49,576 nucleotides of DNA from NCBI RefSeq assembly GCF_000423085.1, contig NZ_AUHH01000032.1, positions 1-49,576 of the forward strand, in the 5' to 3' direction. The notes below the pieces were generated by a model. That model was given only the letters and a program-made list of their open reading frames with translations. It had not been told where the DNA came from and ran no database searches. Positions 1 to 9,888 of the stretch are shown here, piece after piece (position 1 is the first letter of the stretch; each line of letters begins with the position of its first letter). The translations under genes were made by a program, and so were the position numbers. This stretch comes from Granulicoccus phenolivorans DSM 17626 = NBRC 107789 = JCM 15570. GTDB lineage: Bacteria > Actinomycetota > Actinomycetes > Propionibacteriales > Propionibacteriaceae.

Positions 1-312
1 CGGATCCAGGAGGCGCGCAACCCGTCCTGTGTGTTCCCGTTCTCGGGGATCTCCAGCCGGTACTGCGACCTGGACCACACGATCCCGTTCGATCACCAGG
101 CACCGGCCGGGGCCGGGCAAACCAGCCTGGCCAACACCGCACCCCTGAGCCGGAAAGCCCATCGCGCCAAAACTCACGCCGGCTGGCGACTCGACCAACC
201 CGAACCCGGCCTCTACCAATGGACCTCACCGGCCGGCTTCCAATACACCGTCACCCCCCACGGCACCATCGCCCACCCGGCCCCCACGCGGGACCACCAG
301 GCAGCCGCCTGA
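1..312 (+). CDS. HNH endonuclease domain protein, C-terminal fragment (13E12/DUF222-type)
   Basis: The reading frame is open from the first base, so the gene starts outside the window and only about 103 residues are visible. They contain the second half of an HNH nuclease fold: a Cys (CVFP), a second Cys about twelve residues later, then the DLDH core and a further DH. This is the arrangement of the HNH domain that ends the actinobacterial 13E12/DUF222 repeat proteins, which are multicopy and often behave as mobile or recombination-prone genes. The last residues (TPHGT, then a Pro/Ala tail) also fit that family. The family is recognised from the motif only; the DUF222 part is not visible. Confidence 0.75.
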   Translation, partial: RIQEARNPSCVFPFSGISSRYCDLDHTIPFDHQAPAGAGQTSLANTAPLSRKAHRAKTHAGWRLDQPEPGLYQWTSPAGFQYTVTPHGTIAHPAPTRDHQAAA

Positions 313-332
313 CCACACCCCACGAGGCCACA

Positions 333-357
333 CCCCGCCGGCACCCGGCCAGCGGGG
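333..357. terminator. possible terminator hairpin between convergent genes
   Basis: CCCCGC at 333-338 pairs with GCGGGG at 352-357 in the short gap between the HNH fragment and the convergent permease gene. No T-run follows, so this is a weak candidate. Confidence 0.3.
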
Positions 358-380
358 CCCGCAGGCTGCCCGCGCCGGGA

Positions 381-1208
381 TCAGCCGAAGAATTGGTGGT
401 AGGTGTCGTAGGACAGCCGGACGGCCAGGATCGTGATCACCACGAGGAAGACCCGTCGGATGAACCGGTTGCCGAACCGCAGCGCCATCCGGGCTCCGAT
501 CAGGCCGCCGGTGAGATTCGCCGCGGCCATGCAGCCGCCCAGCAGCCACAGCACTTCGCCGTGGAATCCGAAGACGAGGATCGAGGCCACATTGGTCGTC
601 AGGTTGGCGACCTTGGCGTACGCGGTGGCCTGGAGGAACCCGTAGCCGAGCAGGGCCACGATGGCGATCACGAAGAAGGAGCCGGTTCCCGGGCCCAGGG
701 CCCCGTCGTAGAACCCGATCACCAGTCCGATCAGGCATACCCGCACGATGTGCGCGGCCCCGGAGTGCAGTTCCCGATGCTCCAGACCGAGGTTGGGCTT
801 GCGTACGGTATAGATGCCGACCGCGATGATCGCGACCAACACGATGGGCGTCATCCACGCCTTCGGCAGGTAGCGCGCCAGCGAGGACCCGAGCGCGGAG
901 CCGGCGAACGCACACCCGATCAGCGGCAGCACGGTGGCCCACTTGAGGCGGACCCGCCGCAGGTAGGTCACCGTCGCGATCAGGGTGCCTGCCGCCGAGG
1001 ACAGTTTGTTGGTACTGAGGATGTACGGGGGTGGGGTGCTGTCGGGCAGCATGATCATCAGGCTCGGCAGCTGGATCAGGCCACCGCCGCCGACGACGGC
1101 GTCGACCCACCCGGCCGCGAACGCGATCGCCACCAAGGTGAAGAGAATCGCCAGGGGCACCCCCACGCCGGGAGTGCCCGAAGGGATCATTACCTCCAGC
1201 GGCAGCAC
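381..1208 (-). CDS. TSUP-family permease (TauE/SafE), first copy
   Basis: A 275-residue, strongly hydrophobic protein with about eight predicted membrane segments and two similar halves. The N-terminal half holds the AGWVDAVVGGGGLIQLP stretch typical of TauE/SafE (DUF81) permeases, and the second half repeats the glycine-rich pattern (GFYDGALGPGTGSFF). Family members export sulfite, sulfoacetate or other small organosulfur anions; the substrate here cannot be read from sequence. The start is a GTG at 1208; an ATG at 1190 is possible but sits only two bases after its GGAGG. The gene lies 9 bp downstream of the CG0192-like gene on the same strand. A second TSUP gene is at 44975-45766. Confidence 0.85.
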   Translation of the reverse strand: MLPLEVMIPSGTPGVGVPLAILFTLVAIAFAAGWVDAVVGGGGLIQLPSLMIMLPDSTPPPYILSTNKLSSAAGTLIATVTYLRRVRLKWATVLPLIGCAFAGSALGSSLARYLPKAWMTPIVLVAIIAVGIYTVRKPNLGLEHRELHSGAAHIVRVCLIGLVIGFYDGALGPGTGSFFVIAIVALLGYGFLQATAYAKVANLTTNVASILVFGFHGEVLWLLGGCMAAANLTGGLIGARMALRFGNRFIRRVFLVVITILAVRLSYDTYHQFFG

Positions 1209-1217
1209 CGCCGCAGT

Positions 1218-1877
1218 CTACTCCACCGGTGGGCGGCTCCCCGGGATGATCGTGGCCAGCAACACCTCGTCGTCCTGGCCGGGCCAGGTGCCGAACAGCA
1301 TGCCGTTCGACGTCCGCTCGGAAGGATCAACCTCGAGGTCGGGCTGCAGATCGAACACGAGGAGCCCGCCCATCAGCGGTACGAGGACCGAGCCTTCGCT
1401 CAGTCCCGGGTTCGCCGCCCCGGCCACCGACGGGGCCTCCTCGTCGGACATCCCGGTCCCGCGAACATTGGCCACCCGTTCGGTGATCTCGGAGCCGTCG
1501 CGCATGTCGACATGACGGGCTCCGACGCCAGCACCGACGATCGTGTCCACCAATTGGGTGAGGAACTCGGTGTCGGACATGCCGCCGTAGACCCATCGGC
1601 GCCCGAGCACCGAGTGATCGATCACCAGTAACTCATCGAGGGCCTCGTGCGGTACTCCTCGGTAGGTCAGCGGGACCTGGAGCAATCGCCCCGTGTCGTC
1701 GGTGACGAGATGGACCTCCATCCCGACGTCGCCGCCGGGGTCATCGAAGCGATAGGAGGCGAGCAGCGTGAGCGAATCAGCGCTCACACCTGGGTCCGGA
1801 CCGTGTTCGCGGAGGTACGCCGCGACGGCCTCGGGCTTGGACGGATACAACTCTGCATCAGGATATATTTCAGCCAT
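1218..1877 (-). CDS. CG0192-like protein (maltokinase N-terminal cap-like domain)
   Basis: A soluble protein of about 219 residues without signal or membrane segment. It resembles the actinobacterial CG0192 family, whose fold matches the N-terminal cap domain of maltokinase: it opens with an acidic segment, continues with a beta-rich part (DVGMEVHLVTDDTGRLLQVPLTYR) and has a conserved LGRRWVYGG stretch in the middle. No kinase domain follows, so a catalytic role is not evident. The ATG at 1877 is preferred to an upstream TTG at 1883; neither has a clear Shine-Dalgarno sequence. It lies between proS and the permease on the same strand. The family assignment is by eye and the cellular role is unknown. 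Confidence 0.6.
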   Translation of the reverse strand: MAEIYPDAELYPSKPEAVAAYLREHGPDPGVSADSLTLLASYRFDDPGGDVGMEVHLVTDDTGRLLQVPLTYRGVPHEALDELLVIDHSVLGRRWVYGGMSDTEFLTQLVDTIVGAGVGARHVDMRDGSEITERVANVRGTGMSDEEAPSVAGAANPGLSEGSVLVPLMGGLLVFDLQPDLEVDPSERTSNGMLFGTWPGQDDEVLLATIIPGSRPPVE

Positions 1878-1913
1878 ACCCAAGCCTATGACCCGGCATT
1901 CCGGGCTCTGCGG

Positions 1914-3704
1914 TCACCCCCGACCGATCTCCGCCAGCACCTCATCCACTGCCGAATCAACCGAAACCTCGCGCTTGTCACCGGTACGCCGGTCGCGGAT
2001 CTCGACGACCCCATCCACCAGCCCCCGGCCGACCACGACCGAGGTCGGCATCCCCAGCACCTCGGCATCGGCGAACTTCACCCCGGGCGACGCCTTCCGG
2101 TCATCCAGCAGTACGCGGACGCCCCGGGCCACCAGCGCCTCGGCGATCTCGGTGGCCTTGGCCAGGACCTCTTCGCCCTTGCCGGTGGCCAGTACCTGCA
2201 CGTCGTAGGGGGCCAGCGTCCGCGGCCAGACCAGGCCCTTCTCGTCGCAGGTCGCCTCGGCCACCGCCGCCACGGCCCGGGAGACCCCGATCCCGTAGGA
2301 CCCCATGGTGACCGTGGCCTGCTTGCCGTTCTGGTCCAGCACCTTCAGCCCGAGCGCGTCGGCGTACTTGCGACCGAGCTGGAAAATGTGACCCATCTCA
2401 ATCCCGCGGGCCAGTTGCAGTTCGCCGGAGCCGTCGGGAGCCGGGTCGCCGGCGCGGATCTCGGCGACATCGATCAGCCCGTCGGCGGTGAAGTCCCGGC
2501 CACAGACCAGATCGACCACGTGCTTGCCGGACTCGTCCGCACCGGTCACCCAGGCGGTGCCCTCCCCCACCCGCGGATCGACCAGGTACCGGATCCGGCC
2601 CGGATCGGGGGCGGCCCCCTCGGCGACCTCTCCCAGGCCCAGCGCACCCGGGCCGAGGTAGCCCTTGACCAGATTCGGGTACTCCTTGAAGTCAGCCTCG
2701 GTGAACGCCTCGACCGCGGCCGGCTCGACGTGGGCCTCCAGGCGCTTCGCCTCGACCTCGCGATCACCGGGCAGGCCGATCGCCAGCGGTTCCCGGGTGC
2801 CATCGGGATGGCGCAGCATCACCAGCACGTTCTTCAGCGTGTCGGCCGCGGTCCAGGCACGATCGGCCCGGGGGTGCCGCTGGTTCAGCAGCGTGACCAG
2901 GGCCTCGATGGTCGGGGTGTCGGGGGTGTCCACGACCCGCGCGGCGGGCGCATCGTCATAGGGCACCGCGGGGACCGGCGCGATCCGGACCGCCTCGACG
3001 TTGGCCGCGTACCCGCCCGGGGAGCGGACGAAGGTGTCCTCGCCGTTCTCGGCGACGGCGAGGAATTCCTCCGACTGCGAGCCGCCCATCGCCCCGGACA
3101 TGGCCTCGACGATGACGTAGTCGAATCCGAGCCGGTCGAAGATCTTGATGTACGCCTGCCGGTGCCGGTCGTAGGAGCGCTGCAGGCCCTCGTCGTCAAT
3201 GTCGAAGGAGTAGGAGTCCTTCATGATGAACTCACGCCCGCGCAGCAGGCCGGCCCGGGGCCGCGCCTCATCGCGGTACTTGATCTGAATCTGGTACAGC
3301 GCCAGCGGCAGATCCTTGTAGGAGGAGTAGAGATCCTTCACCAGCAGGGTGAACATCTCCTCATGAGTGGGCCCCAGCAGCAGGTCGGCGTCCTTGCGGT
3401 CGGTGAGCCGGAACAGGTTCGGCCCGTACTCGGTCCACCGGTTGGTCGCCTCGTAGGGTTCCCGCGGCAGCAGTCCGGGGAACCGGACCTCCTGCGCGCC
3501 GATCGCGTTCATCTCCTCGCGGACGATCTTCTCGACGTTCTGCAGCACCTGGAGGCCGAGCGGGAGCCAGCTGTAGATGCCCGGGGCGACGCGACGGATG
3601 TACCCGGCGCGGACCAGCCAGCGGTGGCTGGGCACCTCGGCATCGGCCGGGTCCTCCCGCAGGGTCCGGACGAACAGTTCCGACAACCGCGCCAACTGGC
3701 TCAC
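1914..3704 (-). CDS. proS: prolyl-tRNA synthetase (bacterial type)
   Basis: Charges tRNA-Pro with proline in the cytoplasm. The protein, about 596 residues, has the bacterial ProRS layout: class II motif 1 near the N-terminus ([16 protein letters not shown]), motif 2 with [17 protein letters not shown], a large insertion (about residues 230-400) corresponding to the Ala-tRNA-Pro editing domain, motif 3 ([13 protein letters not shown]), and a C-terminal anticodon-binding domain. The GTG at 3704 is chosen because GGAGG lies seven bases upstream; the GTG at 3710 would overlap the ribosome binding site. It stands downstream of the GNAT and ispG genes on the same strand, as in other actinomycetes. 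Confidence 0.96.
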   Translation of the reverse strand: MSQLARLSELFVRTLREDPADAEVPSHRWLVRAGYIRRVAPGIYSWLPLGLQVLQNVEKIVREEMNAIGAQEVRFPGLLPREPYEATNRWTEYGPNLFRLTDRKDADLLLGPTHEEMFTLLVKDLYSSYKDLPLALYQIQIKYRDEARPRAGLLRGREFIMKDSYSFDIDDEGLQRSYDRHRQAYIKIFDRLGFDYVIVEAMSGAMGGSQSEEFLAVAENGEDTFVRSPGGYAANVEAVRIAPVPAVPYDDAPAARVVDTPDTPTIEALVTLLNQRHPRADRAWTAADTLKNVLVMLRHPDGTREPLAIGLPGDREVEAKRLEAHVEPAAVEAFTEADFKEYPNLVKGYLGPGALGLGEVAEGAAPDPGRIRYLVDPRVGEGTAWVTGADESGKHVVDLVCGRDFTADGLIDVAEIRAGDPAPDGSGELQLARGIEMGHIFQLGRKYADALGLKVLDQNGKQATVTMGSYGIGVSRAVAAVAEATCDEKGLVWPRTLAPYDVQVLATGKGEEVLAKATEIAEALVARGVRVLLDDRKASPGVKFADAEVLGMPTSVVVGRGLVDGVVEIRDRRTGDKREVSVDSAVDEVLAEIGRG

Positions 3705-3770
3705 AGGCACTCCTCCGACTCTCGACGCTCCGGCCCGCCCGGGTTCGCCAGGAGGCAGCCTAGCGTCGAG

Positions 3771-4655
3771 TCAGTAGAGAACCGTCGCGAAGTCCCCGGT
3801 CTGGGCGAACCCGACCCGCCGATAGGTCGCGATCGCGCGGGTATTGAAGTCGTTGACGTACAGCGAGATCACCGGATACCGCTCCCGGGCCAGGCGCACC
3901 ACGCTCGCCACCGCGGGAGCGGCCAGTCCCTGACCGCGCAGTTCGGGATCCAGCCAGACCCCCTGGACCTGGGCGACGCCGCCGCAGACCGAGCCCAGAT
4001 CCGACTTGAACAGCACCCGGCCGCCCTCCACGATCCCGAAGGCCCGGCCCTGTTCGATGATCCGCCGCACGTACGCCCGGTACGGCCCGGAGTCCCCGTT
4101 GCTGATCGGAGACACCCCGACCTCCTCGGTGTACATCTCCACCGCGGCGCGGAAGTAGGGCCCCAGCAGCTCCGGGCCGATCCGGCGTACCCGGGGATCC
4201 CCGGGCACCAGCGGATCCCGGTTGATCGCCATCATCGGTTGGTGCGCCCGCACTTCCCGTACGCCCGCCCAGGGCTGCCCCCAGCGCAGCGCGAGTCGAC
4301 GCCACAGTTCGAGCACCGTGGCCGAGCGGCCCACGATCGAGGTGGCAAGCCGCTTGCCGGTGCAGATCTCCACGAAGGTGTCCAGCACCGCCGAACCGAG
4401 TGCGGTGGCCGGGTCGGCGTTCACCGGCACCAGGTTGGCGCCCTGGTGCAGCAGGGACACCAGATCCTCACCGACGAAGTAGCCCCAGACCGGGCAGCCC
4501 AGCCGCCACGGCTCCAAGCCGTACTGCTCCACCCGGGCCGCGACGAAGACGTGGTCGATCGGGTCGGTGTCCAGCAGCTTCCGGACCCGGGGCAGGTCCC
4601 GGTCGGTCAGCATGCGGGTCGAGTGCTCGTCCGCGCCGCTGTGCTGGTTCACCAT
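3771..4655 (-). CDS. GNAT-family N-acetyltransferase with DUF4081-type N-terminal domain
   Basis: A 294-residue protein with two parts. The first about 120 residues match the DUF4081 domain seen in actinobacterial acetyltransferases. The second half is a GNAT fold with the acetyl-CoA pyrophosphate-binding loop ELRGQGLAAP and the late beta-strand/helix VNDFNTRAIATYRRVGF. It transfers an acetyl group from acetyl-CoA to an unknown amine, possibly the N-terminus of a protein. The same gene follows ispG in Mycobacterium (Rv2867c), so it belongs to the conserved dxr-rip1-ispG cluster. The ATG start is 25 bp from the ispG stop, which suggests cotranscription. Confidence 0.88.
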   Translation of the reverse strand: MVNQHSGADEHSTRMLTDRDLPRVRKLLDTDPIDHVFVAARVEQYGLEPWRLGCPVWGYFVGEDLVSLLHQGANLVPVNADPATALGSAVLDTFVEICTGKRLATSIVGRSATVLELWRRLALRWGQPWAGVREVRAHQPMMAINRDPLVPGDPRVRRIGPELLGPYFRAAVEMYTEEVGVSPISNGDSGPYRAYVRRIIEQGRAFGIVEGGRVLFKSDLGSVCGGVAQVQGVWLDPELRGQGLAAPAVASVVRLARERYPVISLYVNDFNTRAIATYRRVGFAQTGDFATVLY

Positions 4656-4680
4656 GCCGCCACCCTAGTGGCGGGGCACC

Positions 4681-5829
4681 TCAGTGCACCGACACTTCGG
4701 GGGAACCGGACTCCTCCATCGAGTCGGCCATCCGCAGCGCCTCCTCGATCAGGGTCTCCACGATGTCGGCCTCCTTGACGGTCTTGATCACCTCACCGTG
4801 CACGAAGATCTGCCCCTTGCCGTTGCCGGAGGCCACCCCGAGGTCGGCCTCGCGCGCCTCTCCCGGACCGTTCACCACACAGCCCATCACCGCGACCCGC
4901 AGCGGGACCGTCAGCCCTTCCAGCCCGGCGGTGACCTTCTCAGCCAGGGTGTAGACGTCGACCTGCGCGCGCCCGCACGAGGGACAGGAGACGATCTCCA
5001 GCTTGCGCGGCCGCAGATTCAGCGACTCCAGGATCTTCGTGCCGACCTTGACCTCCTCGACCGGATCGGCCGACAGGGAGACCCGGATGGTGTCCCCGAT
5101 GCCCTGGCTGAGCAGCGCCCCGAACGCGGTCGCGGACTTGATCGTGCCCTGGAACGCCGGTCCGGCCTCGGTCACGCCCAGGTGCAGCGGGTAGTCGCAG
5201 GCCGCCGCCAACTGCTGGTACGCCTTGATCATGACGACCGGATCGTGGTGCTTGACCGAGATCTTGAAGTCCCGGAAGCCGACCTCCTCGAACAGCGAGG
5301 CCTCCCACAGCGCCGATTCGACCAGCGCCTCCGGGGTCGCCGAGCCGTACTTGGCCAGCAGCCGCTTGTCCAGCGAGCCGGCGTTCACCCCGATCCGCAG
5401 GGACACCCCGGCATCGGTGGCCGCCTTGGCGATGTCGGCGACCTTGTCGTCGAAGGCCTTGATGTTGCCCGGGTTGACCCGGACCGCGGCGCAGCCGGCG
5501 TCGATCGCGGCGAAGACGTAGCGCGGGTTGAAGTGGATGTCGGCGATCACCGGGATCTGCGAGTGCTTGGCGATCTCGGGCAGCGCCTCGGCGTCGTCCT
5601 GGCTCGGCACCGCCACCCGGACGATGTCGCAGCCGGCCGCGGTCAACTGGGCGATCTGCTGCAGGGTGGCGTTCACATTGGTGGTCTGGGTGGTCGTCAT
5701 CGACTGCACCGAGATGGGTGCGTCGCCGCCGACCAGCACGTCCCCGACGCGGATCTGCCGACTCACCCGGCGCGGTGCGACCACCGGGGGCTCCTCGCGT
5801 ACCTGGGGTGCGGGCAGATCAATCGCCAT
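4681..5829 (-). CDS. ispG: 4-hydroxy-3-methylbut-2-en-1-yl diphosphate synthase (flavodoxin)
   Basis: Penultimate enzyme of the MEP isoprenoid pathway; converts MEcPP to HMBPP using a [4Fe-4S] cluster. The 382-residue protein has the TIM-barrel half ([18 protein letters not shown], then [10 protein letters not shown] and [14 protein letters not shown]) and the C-terminal cluster-binding half with [10 protein letters not shown] and [14 protein letters not shown], which supply the three cysteine ligands. The ATG at 5829 is chosen over a longer open frame because GGAAG lies just upstream and family similarity begins there. It sits downstream of the site-2 protease and dxr, so two MEP steps are in one cluster. 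Confidence 0.97.
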   Translation of the reverse strand: MAIDLPAPQVREEPPVVAPRRVSRQIRVGDVLVGGDAPISVQSMTTTQTTNVNATLQQIAQLTAAGCDIVRVAVPSQDDAEALPEIAKHSQIPVIADIHFNPRYVFAAIDAGCAAVRVNPGNIKAFDDKVADIAKAATDAGVSLRIGVNAGSLDKRLLAKYGSATPEALVESALWEASLFEEVGFRDFKISVKHHDPVVMIKAYQQLAAACDYPLHLGVTEAGPAFQGTIKSATAFGALLSQGIGDTIRVSLSADPVEEVKVGTKILESLNLRPRKLEIVSCPSCGRAQVDVYTLAEKVTAGLEGLTVPLRVAVMGCVVNGPGEAREADLGVASGNGKGQIFVHGEVIKTVKEADIVETLIEEALRMADSMEESGSPEVSVH

Positions 5830-5876
5830 GGGTGCTTCCTTCTGTGATGAGTCCGACGGGTCCAGCCTAGCCCTGC

Positions 5877-7166
5877 TCAGAACAGGGTGACCGGAGAGAA
5901 GATGTCTGCTGCCACCAGGACGACCCCCGAAATGGCAATGAACGCGAACACCGCGTACGCCACCGGCAGCATCTTGGCGGTGTCGATGAAGCCCGGATCG
6001 GGCCGCCGGAAGATCCGGGCTCCCTGGCGGCGGATCCACTCGACGATCACGCCGAGGATGTGCCCGCCGTCCAGCGGCAGCAACGGCACCAGGTTGAACA
6101 GGCCGACGAACAGGTTCACATTGCCCAGCAGGGTGAAGAAGGTCGCGACCTTGTCCGCCCCGGTCATCTGGTCGGTCGAGCTGACCTCACCGGCCACCCG
6201 GGAGGCGCCGACGATGCTCATCGGGCCGTTGACGTCGCGCGGTTGGCCGGTGACCAGGTCCACCGCGGTGTTCCAGACCCGGACCGGGAACTGGCCCAGC
6301 GCGATCACCGATTGGCTGGTCATCGTCCACATCTGGTTCAGCGTGCCCGCCGGCCCGAGGTGCACCTTCTCGGTGGTCGGGCTGACGCCGAGGAACCCGG
6401 CCTCGATCGTCTTCGACGGGTCGAGCTTGTCCTGGACCCCGGTGATCATGGTGTTCCCCGGGGTCAGGTCGACCTGCCGGCCGTCGCGCTCGACGGTGAT
6501 CCGGGCGCTGCGGTCCAGGTTGCCGCGGATGATCTCCTGCAGGTGCTCCCAGTCGCGTACCGGTTCCCCGTTGAACGCGACGATCCGGTCCCCGGGCAGC
6601 ATGCCCATCTGCGCGGCCGGCGCGATCGGGTCACCGGGCTGACAGGTCTGGTCGGTCCGGTCGGCGGTGACCACGCACTGGCTGACACTGGCGACGGTGA
6701 GCTGGGGCTGGTAGATGCCGTGGATCCCGAACACGCCCCACAGGATCACGAAGGCCAGGATCAGATTGGTCGCCGGCCCGGCAAGCATGACGATGAGCTT
6801 CTTCCAGCTCTTCTGCTGATACATCAGCCGCCCGTCGTCCTCGGGCTTGATGTCTTCCCATTCCGCGGCCCGGGAGTCCTCGATCAGCGTCATCACCGGG
6901 TTGGTGTTCCCGCGGACCTTGCCGTTCTTCGGCGGGTACATCCCGACCAGCTTGACGTAACCGCCCAGCGGGAGCGCCTTCAGGCCGTACTCGGTCTCGC
7001 CGCGCCGGAACGACCACAGCGTCTTGCCGAACCCGACGAAGTACTCGGTGACCTTCACCCCGAAGATCTTGGCCGGGACCATGTGCCCGAACTCGTGCAG
7101 CGAGACCGACAACATGATCAGGGCGAAGAACACGATCGCCCCGATGATGTAGATCACGGTGTCCAA
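5877..7166 (-). CDS. rip1: site-2 intramembrane metalloprotease (RseP/Rip1 family, M50)
   Basis: Cleaves membrane-anchored substrates such as anti-sigma factors inside the bilayer. The 429-residue protein has the zinc site HEFGH at residues 24-28 in the first membrane segment, a PDZ domain in the middle (about 170-270, beginning near [16 protein letters not shown]), and a late membrane segment with PLLPLDGGH, whose Asp is the third zinc ligand. The start codon is TTG at 7166, supported by AGGAG six bases upstream; no better ATG or GTG precedes the HEFGH helix. It lies 9 bp after dxr, as in mycobacteria, where Rip1 controls several anti-sigma factors. The substrates here are not known. Confidence 0.93.
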   Translation of the reverse strand: MDTVIYIIGAIVFFALIMLSVSLHEFGHMVPAKIFGVKVTEYFVGFGKTLWSFRRGETEYGLKALPLGGYVKLVGMYPPKNGKVRGNTNPVMTLIEDSRAAEWEDIKPEDDGRLMYQQKSWKKLIVMLAGPATNLILAFVILWGVFGIHGIYQPQLTVASVSQCVVTADRTDQTCQPGDPIAPAAQMGMLPGDRIVAFNGEPVRDWEHLQEIIRGNLDRSARITVERDGRQVDLTPGNTMITGVQDKLDPSKTIEAGFLGVSPTTEKVHLGPAGTLNQMWTMTSQSVIALGQFPVRVWNTAVDLVTGQPRDVNGPMSIVGASRVAGEVSSTDQMTGADKVATFFTLLGNVNLFVGLFNLVPLLPLDGGHILGVIVEWIRRQGARIFRRPDPGFIDTAKMLPVAYAVFAFIAISGVVLVAADIFSPVTLF

Positions 7167-7175
7167 CGGTGTCTC

Positions 7176-8426
7176 CTAGGCGCAGATGTCCGCGGCGCGT
7201 GCGCGAGCCCACGCATCGGCCGCCAGGACGTCATCGATGGTCACCCGATCGGCGCCCACCAACCCCGCTCCCCGGGGCCTGCTCGATAATACGTCGCCAC
7301 CGGCCGGTTCCGGATTTTCGGCGTTGGCCACATGCTCGTCCAGGACTCGCGCGATGGTGTCGACGATGCCGAGGAAGCTGAGCGTGCCGGCGCAGAACGC
7401 GTCGACGCAGGCCTCGTTGGCGGCGTTGAACACCGCCGGGGCGGTGCCGCCGAGCTGACCGGCGCGGCGGGCCAGGTCGACTGCCGGGAACGCCTCGTGA
7501 TCCAGGGGTTCGAACGTCCAGCTCGCCGCCTGGGTCCAGTCGATCGGCGCGGACGCGTTCGCCAGCCGGTCCGGCCAGCTCAGCGACAACGCGATCGGCA
7601 GCCGCATGTCCGGCGGGGAGCACTGGGCGATGGTGGAGCCGTCGTGGAACTCGACCATCGAATGCACGATCGACTGCGGATGGACCACCGGCTCGATCAG
7701 GTCCAGGTCGATGTCGTAGAGCAGGCCCGCCTCGAGCAGTTCCAGGCCCTTGTTGACCAGCGTGGCGGAGTTGATCGTGATCACCCGGCCCATGTTCCAG
7801 GTGGGGTGCTTCATCGCCTGCTCCGGGGTCACCTCGGTCAGTTCCTCCCGGCGGCGGCCCCGGAAGGGACCACCGGAGGCGGTCAGGATCACCCGCCGGA
7901 CCTCCTGCGTACGCCCGGCGCGCAGGCACTGGGCGATCGCCGAATGCTCCGAATCGACCGCGATCAACTGCCCCGGCGCCGCCTTGTCGGTGACCAGGCG
8001 CCCGCCGATCACCAGGGATTCCTTGTTCGCCAGGGCGAGCTTGGTGCCGGCCTCCAGGGTGGCCAGGGTCGCGGTCAGCCCGGCGGCACCGGTGATCGCG
8101 TTCATCACCAGATCGCACGGCAGCCGGGCCGCTTCCAGGTTGGCCTCGGGCCCGGCGACGATCTTCGGCAGCGTCATCTCCCCGGTCGCCCAGCCGCGCT
8201 GTTTCGCCGCGGCGTACAGGGCCAATTGCAGGTCCTGCACCGCGGTCGGCCGCGACAGCGCCACCAGCGGCGGGGCGAACTCCAGGATCTGCTCGGCCAA
8301 CAGCGGGATGTTCGAGCCGCCCGCGGTGAGGGCGGCCACCCGGAATTGGTCACGTCGCTCCCGGATCACGTCGAGGGTCTGGGAACCGATCGATCCGGTA
8401 CTACCGAGAATCACGATGTCGCGCAC
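7176..8426 (-). CDS. dxr: 1-deoxy-D-xylulose 5-phosphate reductoisomerase
   Basis: First committed step of the MEP pathway: NADPH-dependent rearrangement and reduction of DXP to MEP. The protein, about 416 residues, begins at a GTG with GGAAG upstream and immediately shows the NADPH-binding loop GSTGSIGSQTLDVI. The substrate and metal site follows: NKESLVIGG, VDSEHSAI, LTASGGPFR, then HPTWNMG and NKGLELLEAG. The length is slightly above the usual 380-400 because of a longer C-terminal tail. It heads the dxr-rip1-ispG group and is divergent from the AAA+ gene, with only 49 bp between the two starts, so both promoters lie in that gap. Confidence 0.96.
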   Translation of the reverse strand: MRDIVILGSTGSIGSQTLDVIRERRDQFRVAALTAGGSNIPLLAEQILEFAPPLVALSRPTAVQDLQLALYAAAKQRGWATGEMTLPKIVAGPEANLEAARLPCDLVMNAITGAAGLTATLATLEAGTKLALANKESLVIGGRLVTDKAAPGQLIAVDSEHSAIAQCLRAGRTQEVRRVILTASGGPFRGRRREELTEVTPEQAMKHPTWNMGRVITINSATLVNKGLELLEAGLLYDIDLDLIEPVVHPQSIVHSMVEFHDGSTIAQCSPPDMRLPIALSLSWPDRLANASAPIDWTQAASWTFEPLDHEAFPAVDLARRAGQLGGTAPAVFNAANEACVDAFCAGTLSFLGIVDTIARVLDEHVANAENPEPAGGDVLSSRPRGAGLVGADRVTIDDVLAADAWARARAADICA

Positions 8427-8475
8427 GATCCCAGTCTTCCATCCCGGCCGTTGGCACCGCGCGTACAGTGATCGC

Positions 8476-9873
8476 GTGAGCGAACCCACCAGCAACCGCC
8501 CCACCATCGCCACCGTCGGTGAGCTGCGCGCCTCGGGGCATCGGTACCGGACCCTGCGCGAGGAGATCCGGGAAAATCTGCTCGCCGCGCTGCGGGCGGG
8601 GCAGGATCCCTGGCCGGGCATGCACGGTTTCGAGAACACCGTGCTCCCCCAGCTCGAGCGCGCGATCCTGGCCGGTCACGACATCGTTCTGCTCGGGGAA
8701 CGCGGTCAGGGCAAGACCCGCCTGCTGCGCACCCTGGTCGGCCTGCTCGACGAGTGGACCCCGGTGATCGCCGGGTCCGAGATCGGCGAGCACCCCTACC
8801 ACCCGATCACCGCCGGCGGCCGGCGTCGGGCCGCCGAGGCCGGCGACGAGTTGCCCGTGGAGTGGCGCCATCGCAGCGAGCGGTACGCCGAGAAACTGGC
8901 GACCCCGGACACCTCGGTCGGGGACCTGATCGGTGACGTCGACCCGATCAAGGTGGCCGAGGGCCGCAGTCTGGGCGACCCCGAGACGATCCATTTCGGC
9001 CTGATTCCGCGCAGCCACCGGGGCATCGTCGCGATCAACGAGCTGCCCGACCTGGCCGAACGGATCCAGGTCGCGCTGCTGAACGTGATGGAGGAACGCG
9101 ACATCCAGATCCGCGGCTATGTGCTGCGGCTGCCGCTGGATGTGCTGGTGGTGGCCAGTGCGAACCCGGAGGACTACACCAACCGCGGCCGGATCATCAC
9201 CCCGCTGAAGGACCGTTTCGGTGCCGAGATCCGCACCCACTACCCGCTGGAGATCGCCGACGAGGTCAAGGTGATCCGGCAGGAGGCCAACCTGGTCGCC
9301 GAGGTGCCCGACGCCCTGATCGAGGTGCTGGCGCACTTCACCTGGGAATTGCGCGGTTCGAGCGCCGTCGACCAGCGCTCGGGCGTGTCGGCCCGCTTCG
9401 CGATCGCCGGGGCCGAGACCGTGGCCGCGGCGGCCCTGCACCGGGCGACGATCCGCGGGGAGGCCGAGGCGGTGGCCCGACCGGTCGACCTGATCCCGGC
9501 GGTGGAGGTCCTCGGCGGCAAGATCGAATTCGAGCTCGGCGAGGACGGCCGGCAGGACCAGATCCTGACCCACCTGCTGCGGACCGCGACGATGGACACC
9601 GTGCACGAACGGCTGTCCGGGCTGGATTTCGCCGAGCTCGTCCGCGCGCTGGACGGATCCACCCTGATCACCACCGGGGACCGGGTGACCGCGGCGGAAC
9701 TCCTGGCGGCGCTGCCCGAACTCGAGGGTGACCTCTACGACCGGATCGCCGACCGGCTGGATGCCCGGACCCCGGCGCAACGGGCCAGCGCGATCGAGCT
9801 GGCCCTGGAGGGGCTGTACCTGTCCCGCCGGATCAGCAAGGACACCGGCGGCGGGGAGACCATCTACGGCTGA
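8476..9873 (+). CDS. MoxR/Mg-chelatase-like AAA+ ATPase
   Basis: A 465-residue AAA+ protein. Walker A is GERGQGKT at residues 74-81. The Walker B region reads GIVAINELPD, so Asn188 takes the place of the usual Asp. That substitution is also what I recall for the mycobacterial homologue Rv0958, so it is probably a family feature. Sensor and arginine-finger regions follow (VVASANPEDYTNRGRIITPLKDRFG). Such ATPases act with a VWA protein as a metal- or cofactor-insertion or remodelling machine; the matching VWA gene is at 13006-14991. It is annotated variously as magnesium chelatase or sigma-54-interacting protein, but there is no evidence for chlorophyll synthesis. The GTG start follows the divergent dxr promoter region. 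Confidence 0.85.
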   Translation: MSEPTSNRPTIATVGELRASGHRYRTLREEIRENLLAALRAGQDPWPGMHGFENTVLPQLERAILAGHDIVLLGERGQGKTRLLRTLVGLLDEWTPVIAGSEIGEHPYHPITAGGRRRAAEAGDELPVEWRHRSERYAEKLATPDTSVGDLIGDVDPIKVAEGRSLGDPETIHFGLIPRSHRGIVAINELPDLAERIQVALLNVMEERDIQIRGYVLRLPLDVLVVASANPEDYTNRGRIITPLKDRFGAEIRTHYPLEIADEVKVIRQEANLVAEVPDALIEVLAHFTWELRGSSAVDQRSGVSARFAIAGAETVAAAALHRATIRGEAEAVARPVDLIPAVEVLGGKIEFELGEDGRQDQILTHLLRTATMDTVHERLSGLDFAELVRALDGSTLITTGDRVTAAELLAALPELEGDLYDRIADRLDARTPAQRASAIELALEGLYLSRRISKDTGGGETIYG

Positions 9874-9888
9874 GCGCGCCGGGGCCGA

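Noticed and set aside
1647-4778. Plus-strand open frame of 1043 codons opposite proS and the GNAT gene
   Set aside because: It is the mirror frame of two well-supported minus-strand genes in GC-rich DNA; the product is low-complexity and has no ribosome binding site or recognisable domain.
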